Counted from the first letter of the stretch, positions 15,734 to 26,859 are shown. The stretch is 44,251 bases of DNA from Comamonadaceae bacterium (GCA_004144865.1 SEAY01000015.1:1-44251), one strand, 5' to 3'. Numbers and translations: made by a program. The notes: generated from the sequence alone by a model not told the origin.

Positions 15734-15868
15734 TTAGGCGGCCAGGCGCTTGCGGCCCTTGGCGCGGCGCGCGTTGATGACGGCGCGGCCACCGCGGGTC
15801 TTCATGCGGACCAGGAAGCCGTGGGTACGAGCGCGGCGCACTTTGGAGGGTTGGTAGGTGCGTTTCAT
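15734..15868 (-). CDS. rpmH: 50S ribosomal protein L34
   Basis: 44-residue ribosomal protein with the invariant sequence [18 protein letters not shown], then [19 protein letters not shown]. First gene of the rpmH-rnpA-yidD-yidC operon, 44 nt upstream of the rnpA start and divergent from dnaA. A promoter is visible at 15892-15920. Confidence 0.98.
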   Translation of the reverse strand: MKRTYQPSKVRRARTHGFLVRMKTRGGRAVINARRAKGRKRLAA

Positions 15869-15891
15869 GTTGGTTCTCGGGAAAACCCGGC

Positions 15892-15920
15892 ATTATCGTT
15901 GAAACCGGTGGCCGCGGCAA
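15892..15920 (-). promoter_or_regulatory. Sigma-70-type promoter of rpmH
   Basis: On the minus strand: -35 TTGCCG (15920-15915), 17-bp spacer, -10 GATAAT (15897-15892), about 24 nt upstream of the rpmH ATG. Confidence 0.6.
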
Positions 15921-15972
15921 ACACGGGGCTTGTCAAGTCGCTGCGTAATCCCCGCGTCGCTGCCTCAGCCGC

Positions 15973-16003
15973 TTGTGTGGATAAGGTGTTTAGCACCTAG
16001 AAT
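15973..16003 (+). promoter_or_regulatory. Candidate dnaA promoter overlapping a DnaA box
   Basis: TTGTGT (15973-15978) and TAGAAT (15998-16003) are spaced by 19 bp, with the perfect DnaA box TGTGGATAA (15976-15984) inside, which suggests autorepression by DnaA. A small inverted repeat AGGTG-N5-CACCT (15984-15998) lies just before the -10. The spacing is longer than ideal. Confidence 0.45.
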
Positions 16004-16025
16004 GCGCCGTTTCGCGCGACAAACA

Positions 16026-16034
16026 TAATCCACA
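16026..16034 (+). promoter_or_regulatory. DnaA box, one mismatch
   Basis: TAATCCACA against the consensus TTATCCACA, 15 nt upstream of the dnaA start codon. Confidence 0.5.
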
Positions 16035-16049
16035 GGAGCGACGGGGCAC

Positions 16050-17462
16050 ATGAGCGAGGGGCAACACGGCAGGCTGGCGACCGCACCCAGCCTGGAAGCA
16101 GGCGACAGCCTTTGGCAGGCGTGCGTCGACCAGCTGGCGCAGGAACTCCCCGAGCAGCAGTTCAACACCTGGATCAAGCCGCTCACGGCCCAGGTGTCCG
16201 ACGATTTTTCGCGGGTCACGCTGTTCGTGGCCAACCGGTTCAAGCTCGATTGGGTCCGGGCCCAGTTCGCCGGCCGCGTGGCCGCCGTGCTGGAAAAGCT
16301 GTACGGACAACCCGTCCAGCTTGAGTTAGCGATCACTCCGCGCGAAGCCGCGGCACGCACGTACGCGGCGCCGGCCGTGGCGGCCAACGCGCCGATCGCG
16401 GAGCCGGCGGAGATCCAGGAAGACCCCAACGCGGGCGGCTTCAAGTCCCGGCTGAACACGGCGCTGACCTTCGACACCCTGGTGGAAGGCACGGCCAACC
16501 GCATGGCCCGCGCCGCCGCCATGCACGTGGCGGGCACGCCCGGCCAGCTTTACAACCCGCTTTTCATCTATGGTGGGGTGGGCCTGGGGAAAACCCATCT
16601 GGTGCACGCCGTGGGCAACCGCCTGCTGGCCGACAAGCCCAACTCCAGGATCCTCTACATCCACGCCGAGCAGTTCGTCTCCGACGTGGTCAAGGCCTAC
16701 CAGCGCAAGACCTTCGACGAGTTCAAGGACAAGTACCACTCGCTGGACCTGCTGCTCATCGACGACGTCCAGTTCTTCGCCAACAAGGACCGCACGCAGG
16801 AGGAGTTCTTCAACGCCTTCGAAGCGCTGCTGGCCAAGAAGAGCCACATCGTGATGACCTCGGACACCTATCCCAAGGGCCTGACGGACATCCACGAGCG
16901 CCTGGTTTCCCGCTTCGACTCGGGCCTGACGGTGGCCATCGAGCCGCCCGAGCTGGAGATGCGGGTGGCCATCCTGATCAACAAGGCGCGCGCCGAGGGC
17001 ACCGAGATGCCCGAGGAAGTGGCCTTCTTCGTGGCCAAGAACGTGCGCTCCAACGTGCGCGAGCTCGAGGGCGCGCTGCGCAAGATCCTGGCGTACAGCC
17101 GCTTCAACCAGAAGGAAATCTCCATCCAGCTGGCCCGCGAGGCGCTGCGCGACCTGCTGTCGATCCAGAACCGGCAGATCAGCGTGGAGAACATCCAGAA
17201 GACGGTGGCCGACTACTACAAGATCAAGGTCGCCGACATGTACAGCAAGAAGCGCCCGGCCTCCATCGCCCGCCCGCGCCAGATCGCCATGTACCTGGCC
17301 AAGGAACTCACCCAGAAAAGCCTGCCCGAGATCGGCGAACTGTTCGGCGGCCGCGACCACACGACCGTGCTGCACGCCGTGCGCAAGATCTCGGCCGAGC
17401 GCCAGCAGCTGACGGAGCTGAACCAGCAGCTGCACGTGCTGGAGCAGACGCTCAAGGGCTGA
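16050..17462 (+). CDS. dnaA: Chromosomal replication initiator DnaA
   Basis: AAA+ initiator protein, 470 residues. Domain I begins [26 protein letters not shown]; a short Ala/Pro-rich domain II (about 100-128) precedes the AAA+ domain with Walker [11 protein letters not shown] (about 175-184), Walker [11 protein letters not shown] and sensor region DTYPKGL. Domain IV carries the DNA-binding signature [15 protein letters not shown]. First gene of the dnaA-dnaN-gyrB series. A palindromic repeat starts 8 nt after its stop. Confidence 0.98.
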   Translation: MSEGQHGRLATAPSLEAGDSLWQACVDQLAQELPEQQFNTWIKPLTAQVSDDFSRVTLFVANRFKLDWVRAQFAGRVAAVLEKLYGQPVQLELAITPREAAARTYAAPAVAANAPIAEPAEIQEDPNAGGFKSRLNTALTFDTLVEGTANRMARAAAMHVAGTPGQLYNPLFIYGGVGLGKTHLVHAVGNRLLADKPNSRILYIHAEQFVSDVVKAYQRKTFDEFKDKYHSLDLLLIDDVQFFANKDRTQEEFFNAFEALLAKKSHIVMTSDTYPKGLTDIHERLVSRFDSGLTVAIEPPELEMRVAILINKARAEGTEMPEEVAFFVAKNVRSNVRELEGALRKILAYSRFNQKEISIQLAREALRDLLSIQNRQISVENIQKTVADYYKIKVADMYSKKRPASIARPRQIAMYLAKELTQKSLPEIGELFGGRDHTTVLHAVRKISAERQQLTELNQQLHVLEQTLKG

Positions 17463-17469
17463 CCGCCCT

Positions 17470-17570
17470 CGTCACCCCCGCGAAGGCGGGGGCCCAGGGC
17501 TCCCCAGTGCGCGCCGCGGGCGCGCCACACCACCGGAAAGCCCTGGATTCCCGCCTCCGCGGGAATGACG
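17470..17570. repeat. Palindromic repeat pair, family 1, between dnaA and dnaN
   Basis: Half-unit 17470-17499 (CGTCACCCCCGCGAAGGCGG...) and an inverted half-unit 17541-17570 (CCCTGGATTCCCGCCTCCGC...), spacer 41 bp. It follows the dnaA stop directly and fills half of the dnaA-dnaN gap; a transcript hairpin could shift the dnaA:dnaN ratio. No terminator-type T-tract follows. Confidence 0.88.
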
Positions 17571-17659
17571 GAATGGCTGGGTAAGTGCCTGTGAAATAAG
17601 CGAAAATAGGGCCTTACGCCCGTTACACGACAACGAACCGCATCAGAGAAGAGGAAGAC

Positions 17660-18766
17660 ATGATTGTCCTGAAGGCCACGCAAGAAAAACTGCTCTCGGT
17701 CCTCCAGTCGGTAGCGGGCATCGTCGAGAAGCGGCACACCTTGCCGATCCTGGCCAATGTCCTGCTGCGCAAGACGGGCCCCAACGTGCAGTTCACCACC
17801 AGCGACCTCGAGATCCAGATCCGCACGACGGCGGACATGGATGGCGACGCCGGCAGCTTCACCACCACCGTGGGCGCGCGCAAGCTGATCGACATCCTGC
17901 GCACCATGCCCAGCGACCAGACGGTGAGCATCGAGTCCAACCAGAACAAGCTGCTGCTCAAGGGCGGCAAGAGCCGCTTCACCCTGCAGACGCTGCCGGC
18001 CGAAGACTTCCCGCTGGTGCAGGAAGCCCCCAGCTTCGGCCCCAAGTTCTCGGTGCCGCAAAAGACGCTGAAGGACCTGCTCAACCAGGTCTCCTTTGCC
18101 ATGGCGGTGCACGACATCCGCTACTACCTCAATGGCATCCTGTTCGTGGCCGAGGGCAAGCAGCTCTCGCTGGTGGCTACCGACGGCCACCGCCTGGCCT
18201 TCGCCTCCGCGATGCTCGACGTCGAAGTGCCGCGCCAGGAAGTGATCCTGCCGCGCAAGACGGTGCTGGAGCTGCAGCGCCTGCTGTCCGATGCCGAGGG
18301 CGCCATCGAGATGCAGTTCGCCAACAACCAGGCCAAGTTCGCCTTCGGCGGCATGGAGTTCGTGACCAAGCTGGTGGAAGGCAAGTTCCCCGACTACAAC
18401 CGCGTCATCCCCAAGAACCACAAGAACTCGGTCACCCTGGGCCGGGCGCCGCTGCTGGCCAGCCTGCAGCGCACCGCGATCCTGACCTCCGAGAAGTTCA
18501 AGGGCGTGCGCCTGAACATCGAGCCGGGCACCCTGCGCGTGGCAAGCAACAACGCCGAGCAGGAAGAGGCCATCGACGAACTCGACATCGACTATGGCGG
18601 CGACGCCATCGAGATCGGCTTCAACGTCACCTATCTCATCGACGCGCTGGCCAACATGGACCAGGACATGGTGAAGATGGAACTGGCCGATTCCAACAGC
18701 TCCGCGCTGCTCACCATCCCCGAGAACGCGAGCTTCAAGTACGTGGTGATGCCGATGCGCATCTGA
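17660..18766 (+). CDS. dnaN: DNA polymerase III sliding clamp (beta subunit)
   Basis: Homodimeric sliding clamp, 368 residues, full length for the family. The start MIVLKATQEKLLSVLQSVAGIVEKRHTLPILANVLL is typical of beta-proteobacteria, with AGAGGAAG upstream of the ATG. Conserved segments include RYYLNGILF, VATDGHRLA and the C-terminal YVVMPMRI. No anomalies. Between dnaN and gyrB lie 163 bp holding a different palindrome (18800-18880). Confidence 0.98.
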   Translation: MIVLKATQEKLLSVLQSVAGIVEKRHTLPILANVLLRKTGPNVQFTTSDLEIQIRTTADMDGDAGSFTTTVGARKLIDILRTMPSDQTVSIESNQNKLLLKGGKSRFTLQTLPAEDFPLVQEAPSFGPKFSVPQKTLKDLLNQVSFAMAVHDIRYYLNGILFVAEGKQLSLVATDGHRLAFASAMLDVEVPRQEVILPRKTVLELQRLLSDAEGAIEMQFANNQAKFAFGGMEFVTKLVEGKFPDYNRVIPKNHKNSVTLGRAPLLASLQRTAILTSEKFKGVRLNIEPGTLRVASNNAEQEEAIDELDIDYGGDAIEIGFNVTYLIDALANMDQDMVKMELADSNSSALLTIPENASFKYVVMPMRI

Positions 18767-18799
18767 GGGTGCGGCAGCGCGCACCCCGACCCGAACTTT

Positions 18800-21542
<2,743 letters not shown>

Positions 21543-21561
21543 ATTCCGTTCTTCAGAACTA

Positions 21562-21588
21562 AGAGGCGCACGCGGCGCCTCTTTTTTT
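21562..21588 (+). terminator. Rho-independent terminator of gyrB
   Basis: Stem AGAGGCGC / GCGCCTCT with a 5-nt loop (ACGCG), followed by a run of T. It starts 20 nt after the gyrB stop and marks the end of the conserved block. Confidence 0.9.
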
Positions 21589-21738
21589 GTCCGCACGACG
21601 GACCATGTGTCGTCAACACATGGGCTTCTCTAAGCTCAGTGTGTCGAGCAAGCGAGACACCTTTGAGCCGTCTTCGGACGGGTAGGCTCCGTTTGATTTA
21701 CTTGAGCGGGTAGGAGCCCGCACAATGGCCGCTTCAAT

Positions 21739-22716
21739 ATGCGTTATTGGTGGGTCAATCAAAATCAAACTTACCGCCACGAGATCGCAGGCGGATATCT
21801 GTGGTCTCCCAAGCGGACTCGGAACGGTCGCGTCAATCCCTTCTATGAGTTCATGAAGGAAGTGACGGCCGGCGATGTCATCTTCTCCTTTTCAGACACG
21901 CGCATTCCAGCGGTCGGACGAGCGATATCTGGCGCCTATGAGGCCCCCAAGCCACTTGAGTTCGGGCAAGTAGGGGCGTATTGGGAACTTGTCGGCTGGC
22001 GCATCGATGTGGAGTTCGTGGAACTTGAGCGTCGCATTCGTCCTAGCGAACACATTGATCGCTTGCGGCCGTACCTTCCCAACAGGTATTCGCCTTTGCA
22101 GCCGAATGGGAACGGGCTGCAGGCCGTGTATCTAACAGAGCTCGGTGAACTCTTAGCTGCGCAACTCATAGACCTCATAGGCACCGAGGCGCGTGCCGTA
22201 GTTCAGGGCTGGAGAATCGGTGAAGGTACCGTCTCGAGGGTACTAGTCGGCCAAGCGCAGTGGGAAGAGCACCAGCTGGAGGAACTCCGAACTAGCACTC
22301 TTAGTGAAACCAGCAAGCAGGCGCTAGCGCTTGCGCGCCGTGGACAGGGCCTCTTCCGGGCCCGAGTGGCCGCAGTTGAAAAACGATGCCGCGTAACCGG
22401 AATCGAGAACCTGGAATACTTAAGGGCTAGTCACACGAAGCCCTGGCGTGACGCATCGAACGAGGAGCGATTAGACGGCGAAAACGGGCTCTTGCTCTCT
22501 CCTGATGTCGATCACCTATTCGATCGTGGTTTGATCTCTTTTGAAGATTCAGGAAGGGCAATCATTTCGCCGGTCGCTGACCTGGTAGCAGTTGAGCAGC
22601 TTGGCCTCAAAGAGGCTCTGTCCCGAGACGTTGGCAGCTTCTCGGCTGGGCAAAAGCGCTATTTGGAGTATCACCGCGAGAACATCTTCCTTGAGGCAAA
22701 GGTAAATAGAGCATAG
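21739..22716 (+). CDS. EVE-like/HNH endonuclease, predicted modified-DNA restriction protein
   Basis: 325 residues. The N-terminal about 140 residues (RYWWVNQNQTYRHEIAGGYLWSPKR...NPFYEFMKEVTAGDVIFSF...VGRAIS) match the pattern of the EVE/PUA-like fold that reads modified bases. The C-terminal part from Cys217 (CRVTGIENLEYLRASHTKPW...NGLLLSPDVDHLFDRGLISF) is an HNH nuclease of the HNH_2 type with the SHTKPW and DHLFD His residues. EVE-HNH proteins are regarded as type IV-like restriction enzymes against modified phage DNA. Codon choice is less GC-biased than in neighbouring housekeeping genes (many A/T third positions), indicating transfer. It opens the accessory island; the 196-bp upstream spacer holds only the gyrB terminator. 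Confidence 0.82.
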   Translation: MRYWWVNQNQTYRHEIAGGYLWSPKRTRNGRVNPFYEFMKEVTAGDVIFSFSDTRIPAVGRAISGAYEAPKPLEFGQVGAYWELVGWRIDVEFVELERRIRPSEHIDRLRPYLPNRYSPLQPNGNGLQAVYLTELGELLAAQLIDLIGTEARAVVQGWRIGEGTVSRVLVGQAQWEEHQLEELRTSTLSETSKQALALARRGQGLFRARVAAVEKRCRVTGIENLEYLRASHTKPWRDASNEERLDGENGLLLSPDVDHLFDRGLISFEDSGRAIISPVADLVAVEQLGLKEALSRDVGSFSAGQKRYLEYHRENIFLEAKVNRA

Positions 22717-22770
22717 GTGCCTCACGCAGTCAGTGCTGCGATCTGCGACCGCGGTAGAACAAGGAGAAGC

Positions 22771-22791
22771 ATGAACTGCGTCCAAGGCTGA
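22771..22791 (+). other. Six-codon mini-ORF with strong ribosome site in the 22717-22868 gap
   Basis: ATG AAC TGC GTC CAA GGC TGA follows AAGGAGAAGC. The Shine-Dalgarno is far better than that of the next gene (GTG 22869). It may be a leader peptide or the decayed start of a former gene. Weak evidence; nothing else is recognisable in this gap. Confidence 0.2.
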
Positions 22792-22868
22792 AGAGCAGAG
22801 GAGTCGAATGCGCTCATGCTGAGCCCCGCGGCGCCGGAGACGCGCGCCTCAGGTAAGAATGTGTCCTC

Positions 22869-24578
22869 GTGGATCCCAAGACGCTTGCTTACTACGAAAC
22901 GTTCGGCGAACAGCTGGCGCTTCGCTATGAAACAGTGCCTAGTCCTGTTTCACAGTTCTTCAGGGTCGCGTTCCCCGAAGGCGTCCGCATCCTTGACGTA
23001 GGCGCCGGCTCGGGACGTGATCTGGCGGCGCTGTCTGCCGCCGGCTACGACGCGTTCGGCGTGGAACCGAGCTCCACCTTTCGCGAAGCTGCGTTCGCAA
23101 CGCACCCGGAACTTGCCGGACGGATTGTCGATGGATCGCTTCCCCATATAGGAACGCCCCATGGCGGCAACTTCGAAGGCATCCTTTGTAGCGCGGTGCT
23201 GATGCACTTGGGTGAAGCCGACCTGTTCGATGCGGCATTCGCCCTGCGCGGCCTCCTGAAGAAGGGCGGACGCCTGCTGCTGTCGCTCCCGCGCAACCGC
23301 ACCGATATCCTGGCGGACGGGCGTGATTCGAACGGGCGACTCTTCGCCCCGTACACATCGGAGTACGTGCAACTGCTGTTCGAACGTCTCGGCTTTCAGC
23401 TGATCGGACGATGGGACACAGAAGACGCTCTATGCCGGCCAGGCACCGGCTGGTTCACCCTGTTGCTGGAACTTGGCACCGGCGACAAGTTGCGCGCGGT
23501 GGACCAGATTGAGGGCATCCTCAATCGCGACAGGAAGGTCGCCACATACAAGCTGGCTTTGTTCCGGGCGCTGGCGGAAATGGCCACCCAGCAACCCAGG
23601 GTCGCGACGTGGCGCAGCGACGGCAGGGTGGCCGTTCCGCTTCTGGGTATCGCGGAACGGTGGCTTCTGTACTACTGGCCCATATTCGCCAGCGACCGCT
23701 TCATCCCGCAATCCCAGGACGAGGGCCTCAGAGAGGACAGGCAGATCGCCTTCCGCTCGGCACTCGAGGGGTTAATGCGAGCCTTCCAGGATCAGGGCGA
23801 GCATGGCGGCTTGTCCTCGTGGCAGGCGGCGGTGTCTCGAGGTGGCCTGCCAGCAGAAGTTCGCCGCGCACACGCGGCTGCGCTGTCCGCAATCGCGCAG
23901 GCAATCCGATCTGGTCCCGTTAAGCATTCCGGAGGGTCCCTCGAAACCGGCGCGGTTTTCTCGTACGACAAGAGCAGCCGCTCGGTCGTGATGCCGGCAG
24001 AGATGTGGCGCGAGCTCACGCTGCTTGGCCACTGGATCGTCGATGCAGTCATTGTCCGGTGGGCGGCGCTCACAGAACGCTTCGCGGGGCGCGGAGGCGT
24101 GAGTTCCGGGGAAGTGTTGCCGCTCTTGCTGGCCCGCCCGTCTTCCGAGCGCATGACCAACCTGGCTCGATCCGTTTTCCGGAAGACTGGCGTCGATCGG
24201 TGTACCTGGAGCGGCCGGCCCCTTCACGTCATGTCGTTCGACGTTGACCACGTCATTCCTTTCGCGCTCTGGGCCAACAACGATCTCTGGAACCTCGTTC
24301 CAGCGGATCCCAGGGTGAACATGCAGAAGTCGGACCTGCTGCCAGCCACAGAACTCATGCTGGCGCGACGCGGAGAGATCCTGCGACATTGGGACATCCT
24401 GCGCGATGAAATGTCCGAAGCGTTCGACGCCGATGCAGTACACCTGCTCGGTCGAAAGCCGGGGGGATATCTAGCTTGGCGGGACGAGCTGTTCGGATGC
24501 CTGCGCCAGGCAGTGGAGATCACTGCACTACAGCGAGGCGTTGAGCGATGGTCTCCCAGTGGCTTCGAGTCGCGGTAA
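22869..24578 (+). CDS. SAM-dependent methyltransferase fused to an HNH nuclease domain
   Basis: 569 residues. N-terminal class I methyltransferase: motif I ILDVGAGSGR (41-50), acidic strand end GVEPS, ILCSAVLMHL and LLKKGGRLLLSLPRNRTDI; it resembles small-molecule (UbiE/TehB-like) methyltransferases and has no DPPY-type motif or target-recognition domain of DNA methylases. A helical middle part (about 200-440) starts ILNRDRKVATYKLALFRALAEMA. The C-terminal HNH-like domain from Cys445 reads CTWSGRPLHVMSFDVDHVIPFALWANNDLWNLVPADPRVNMQKSD, with DH, N and N in HNN order. The GTG start at 22869 has a poor ribosome site. It lies between the EVE-HNH and NERD genes. The fusion is unusual; a defence role is inference. 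Confidence 0.75.
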   Translation: MDPKTLAYYETFGEQLALRYETVPSPVSQFFRVAFPEGVRILDVGAGSGRDLAALSAAGYDAFGVEPSSTFREAAFATHPELAGRIVDGSLPHIGTPHGGNFEGILCSAVLMHLGEADLFDAAFALRGLLKKGGRLLLSLPRNRTDILADGRDSNGRLFAPYTSEYVQLLFERLGFQLIGRWDTEDALCRPGTGWFTLLLELGTGDKLRAVDQIEGILNRDRKVATYKLALFRALAEMATQQPRVATWRSDGRVAVPLLGIAERWLLYYWPIFASDRFIPQSQDEGLREDRQIAFRSALEGLMRAFQDQGEHGGLSSWQAAVSRGGLPAEVRRAHAAALSAIAQAIRSGPVKHSGGSLETGAVFSYDKSSRSVVMPAEMWRELTLLGHWIVDAVIVRWAALTERFAGRGGVSSGEVLPLLLARPSSERMTNLARSVFRKTGVDRCTWSGRPLHVMSFDVDHVIPFALWANNDLWNLVPADPRVNMQKSDLLPATELMLARRGEILRHWDILRDEMSEAFDADAVHLLGRKPGGYLAWRDELFGCLRQAVEITALQRGVERWSPSGFESR

Positions 24579-24674
24579 GAACTTGCCTGCACACCGGCAG
24601 GCTCCGTGAAGGACTGCTCGCGGCTCACGTTCCAACGGCTGCGACAATTGCAGCACAAAGAGGGGACGTAAGGT

Positions 24675-25212
24675 ATGAAGTTCTTGGCTTCGGTGGCGCT
24701 ACTGGGGTGCCGCCCTGATGTCGCTGCCAGCGGCAGCGATCAACAAGTGCACAGGTGCAGACGGCAAGGTGACGTTCCAGGACGCGCCCTGCAGCACCAC
24801 CAAGTCTGAGACGATCAACGTGCGTCCGGCATCCGGTCAGGCGATCAGCCCGCGTGTCACAAAGCCGTCGGACGCGGGCGCTCCCGCAGCGCCGCTCACC
24901 GAGGCTGCGCGGCTGGAAGGGATCATCGCCGCCAGTCAGCGATCCCGGCGCGCCAATGACCTGCGTGAGCGACTCCTGCCAGACGCCGAGCGCGCTGTGA
25001 AGGATCACCGCGAGGCCTGCGAGGCAAGGCAGAAGGAGCTGTCGGCGCAGCAGTACGCGTACCAGAAGAACCTCTATGGCAAAACGCACGCTGCGCAGAT
25101 CGCCAGTGAAATGGCCGCCGCAGCCGCCCGTTGCGACACCAAGGACCGGGAGCTGAAGGAAACGGTGGACGCGTTTATCAAGGAATGTACCTCCCTCCGT
25201 TGCCGCGGGTGA
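24675..25212 (+). pseudogene. DUF4124-like exported protein with a one-base frameshift in the signal peptide
   Basis: From ATG 24675 the frame reads MKFLASVALLG and then runs off-frame; the frame that continues from 24718 reads AALMSLPAAAINKCTGADGKVTFQDAPC. Removing one G from GGGG at 24704-24707 joins them into a textbook signal peptide (...LLGAALMSLPAAA) followed by a DUF4124-like domain (Cys-Gly-Asp-Gly-Lys-Val...Asp-Ala-Pro-Cys) and a helical C-terminus with spaced Cys. So either the gene is broken, the run is a phase-variable site, or the base is a sequencing error. If translated only from ATG 24718 (164 residues) the signal would be truncated. A membrane-anchored relative lies at 33570-34361. 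Function of DUF4124 proteins is unknown. Confidence 0.75.
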
Positions 25213-25266
25213 CGGACGCCCGCATCAACAATCCTTCCCTTCACGTCCAAGCAGTTCAGGAATGCT

Positions 25267-26163
25267 GTGATCCACAAAGAGCTTGACTCCTTCTCCGCGT
25301 CCGACAAGTTCGCCGTCGCCGGTCGTCGCGCAGAGGAGCAGATGGCGCACTATCTGCGCCGCTTCTTCGCGAGCAGCACGGAAGTAGACGTTTTGAACTG
25401 CCTGCGTATCGACTTGCAAGGTGAAGTCGCCCAGATGGATCACCTTGTGCTTCACCCATTCGGGATAACGATCGTCGAGAGCAAGAGCGTCGCAGGCAGC
25501 GTTCAGATCAAGGACGACGGACAGTGGATCCGGTGGTTCAACAAGCAACCGCAAGGCATGCGGTCGCCCGTCACACAGGGGAAGATGCAGGCGATGCTGC
25601 TGCGCGAGCTTCTGACGCGCACGGTAAAGCAGAAGGGATTCTTCGATGGGATCGACATCGATGTGATCGTCGCGATCTCCGACTCAGGCACGATCCAGTG
25701 GCCCTCGTCGGGACCTCTGCCGGAGGTCTGCAAGGCCGACCAGGTGCCTGACCGGATCATGGCCAAGATCCAGACGGATGCGGCAATTCTGACTGCGGAA
25801 CACCGCCGTGCGATTTGCGATTTTCTGCGCATGGTGCATCGGCCGCTTGCGAATAGGACAGAGGCGAAGGCGGCCGATGACGTCGTGGAGGTTCACTCGG
25901 TCGGTGAGCAGAAGCCGCCCGCGGAGGAGCCCCGCGGGTCACTGCCTGCGAAAAGCTGCAAACACTGCGGCGGTCATGACCTGGATGCACAGTACGGGAA
26001 GTTCGGCTACTACTTCGCCTGTAGGTCGTGCGCCAAGAACACGGGCATCAAGTTCTCATGCCCCGCGTGCAGCGCTGAGGGGCGCGTGCGAAAGCAGGGG
26101 AGAGACTTCTTTGCGGAGTGCAAGGCGTGTGACGCGTCAACCCTGTATCACACGAACGCCTGA
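25267..26163 (+). CDS. NERD-domain nuclease-related protein with C-terminal zinc ribbons
   Basis: 298 residues from GTG 25267. The N-terminal about 170 residues are a NERD domain: GRRAEEQMAHYL, then Asp58 in QMDHLVLHPFG and Glu71/Lys73 in IVESKSVAG, the D-ExK pattern of the PD-(D/E)XK nuclease fold. The C-terminal about 65 residues hold CxxC pairs (CKHCGG, CRSCAK, CPACSAEG, CKAC) forming one or two zinc ribbons, probably for nucleic-acid binding. The gene is convergent with the GIY-YIG gene, 6 bp apart. NERD-zinc ribbon proteins are found in several mobile and defence-type contexts; the target is unknown. Confidence 0.82.
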   Translation: MIHKELDSFSASDKFAVAGRRAEEQMAHYLRRFFASSTEVDVLNCLRIDLQGEVAQMDHLVLHPFGITIVESKSVAGSVQIKDDGQWIRWFNKQPQGMRSPVTQGKMQAMLLRELLTRTVKQKGFFDGIDIDVIVAISDSGTIQWPSSGPLPEVCKADQVPDRIMAKIQTDAAILTAEHRRAICDFLRMVHRPLANRTEAKAADDVVEVHSVGEQKPPAEEPRGSLPAKSCKHCGGHDLDAQYGKFGYYFACRSCAKNTGIKFSCPACSAEGRVRKQGRDFFAECKACDASTLYHTNA

Positions 26164-26169
26164 CGTAGC

Positions 26170-26859
26170 CTATCCGTTCTTCACGAAGTGAATGATCGCG
26201 TCGACTTCTTCGACGCTGGCCCTGAACCACTCTTTCGCGCGCGGCGCGTCGACCCACTTCCCGCGCGCCTTTAAGATGCCGTGAATGGCGGTTTCCATCG
26301 CGCCGATGTTGGTGTCATTCCAGACCTTGAGGACAACAGGCGCCTCAGGGTTCGCAGTGCCAAGCTGCTGCTTGATGCGCTCGTGCACCTCTCCCGTCGC
26401 CTTGCCTACCTTGATCATGCTGCCTTTCAAAGAGGGAAAGGTGTAGGCATAGATCGAGCCGGAGAGAATGTGCCCCTCCTCTTCCGCCTCCTCCTCTTCC
26501 TCCTGCTCAACGGCGACGTCGGACAAGACGAACATGCCCCGGACGTCCGTGGACATAACCTCGCCCCAGCTCTTGAGAAGATGCAACGCGTAGTACCGCG
26601 TCAATGCAGCCAAGGTCGCTGTTGCCCCGTTCGCCATTACTTTGGCGCCAGCCTCCAACTGTTGGCGCGTGATGCGGCCGTTCCTGACCTCATCGTCCAT
26701 GATGGCGTAGATCTCATCGCGCAAGCTGAAGGGCTCGGCGCCTTTCAAAGGAAACACCTCGGCTCGCAGGCGGGGGATGACCACCTCACGCGCGAGCCGG
26801 TAGGCCGCGCTACTGCTTACTTCACCCAACTGAAATACTGAGCTCAATGCGATCTCCAC
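26170..26859 (-). CDS. GIY-YIG nuclease family protein (T5orf172 domain)
   Basis: 229 residues. The C-terminal domain (about 133-215) has the GIY-YIG pattern of the T5orf172/MUG113 type: SGSIYAYTFPSL, MIKVGKATGEVHERIKQQL with the conserved Arg161, AMETAIHGIL with catalytic Glu189, and KEWFRAS. The N-terminal about 115 residues are helical with no recognised family, joined by an acidic linker (EQEEEEEAEEEG, about 118-129). Such domains occur in phage and mobile-element proteins. It is the right-hand gene of the nuclease island and points towards the NERD gene. Target unknown. Confidence 0.8.
   Translation of the reverse strand: MEIALSSVFQLGEVSSSAAYRLAREVVIPRLRAEVFPLKGAEPFSLRDEIYAIMDDEVRNGRITRQQLEAGAKVMANGATATLAALTRYYALHLLKSWGEVMSTDVRGMFVLSDVAVEQEEEEEAEEEGHILSGSIYAYTFPSLKGSMIKVGKATGEVHERIKQQLGTANPEAPVVLKVWNDTNIGAMETAIHGILKARGKWVDAPRAKEWFRASVEEVDAIIHFVKNG

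Larger units (their letters stand above)
15869..16049. other. Probable replication-initiation (oriC) region between rpmH and dnaA
   Basis: A 181-bp spacer between divergent rpmH and dnaA. It has one perfect DnaA box (TGTGGATAA, 15976-15984, complement of TTATCCACA) and one box with a single mismatch (TAATCCACA, 16026-16034). Gene polarity switches here. Only two boxes are visible and no strong AT-rich unwinding element is obvious, so the functional origin may extend beyond it, and the call rests mainly on gene order. Confidence 0.55.
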
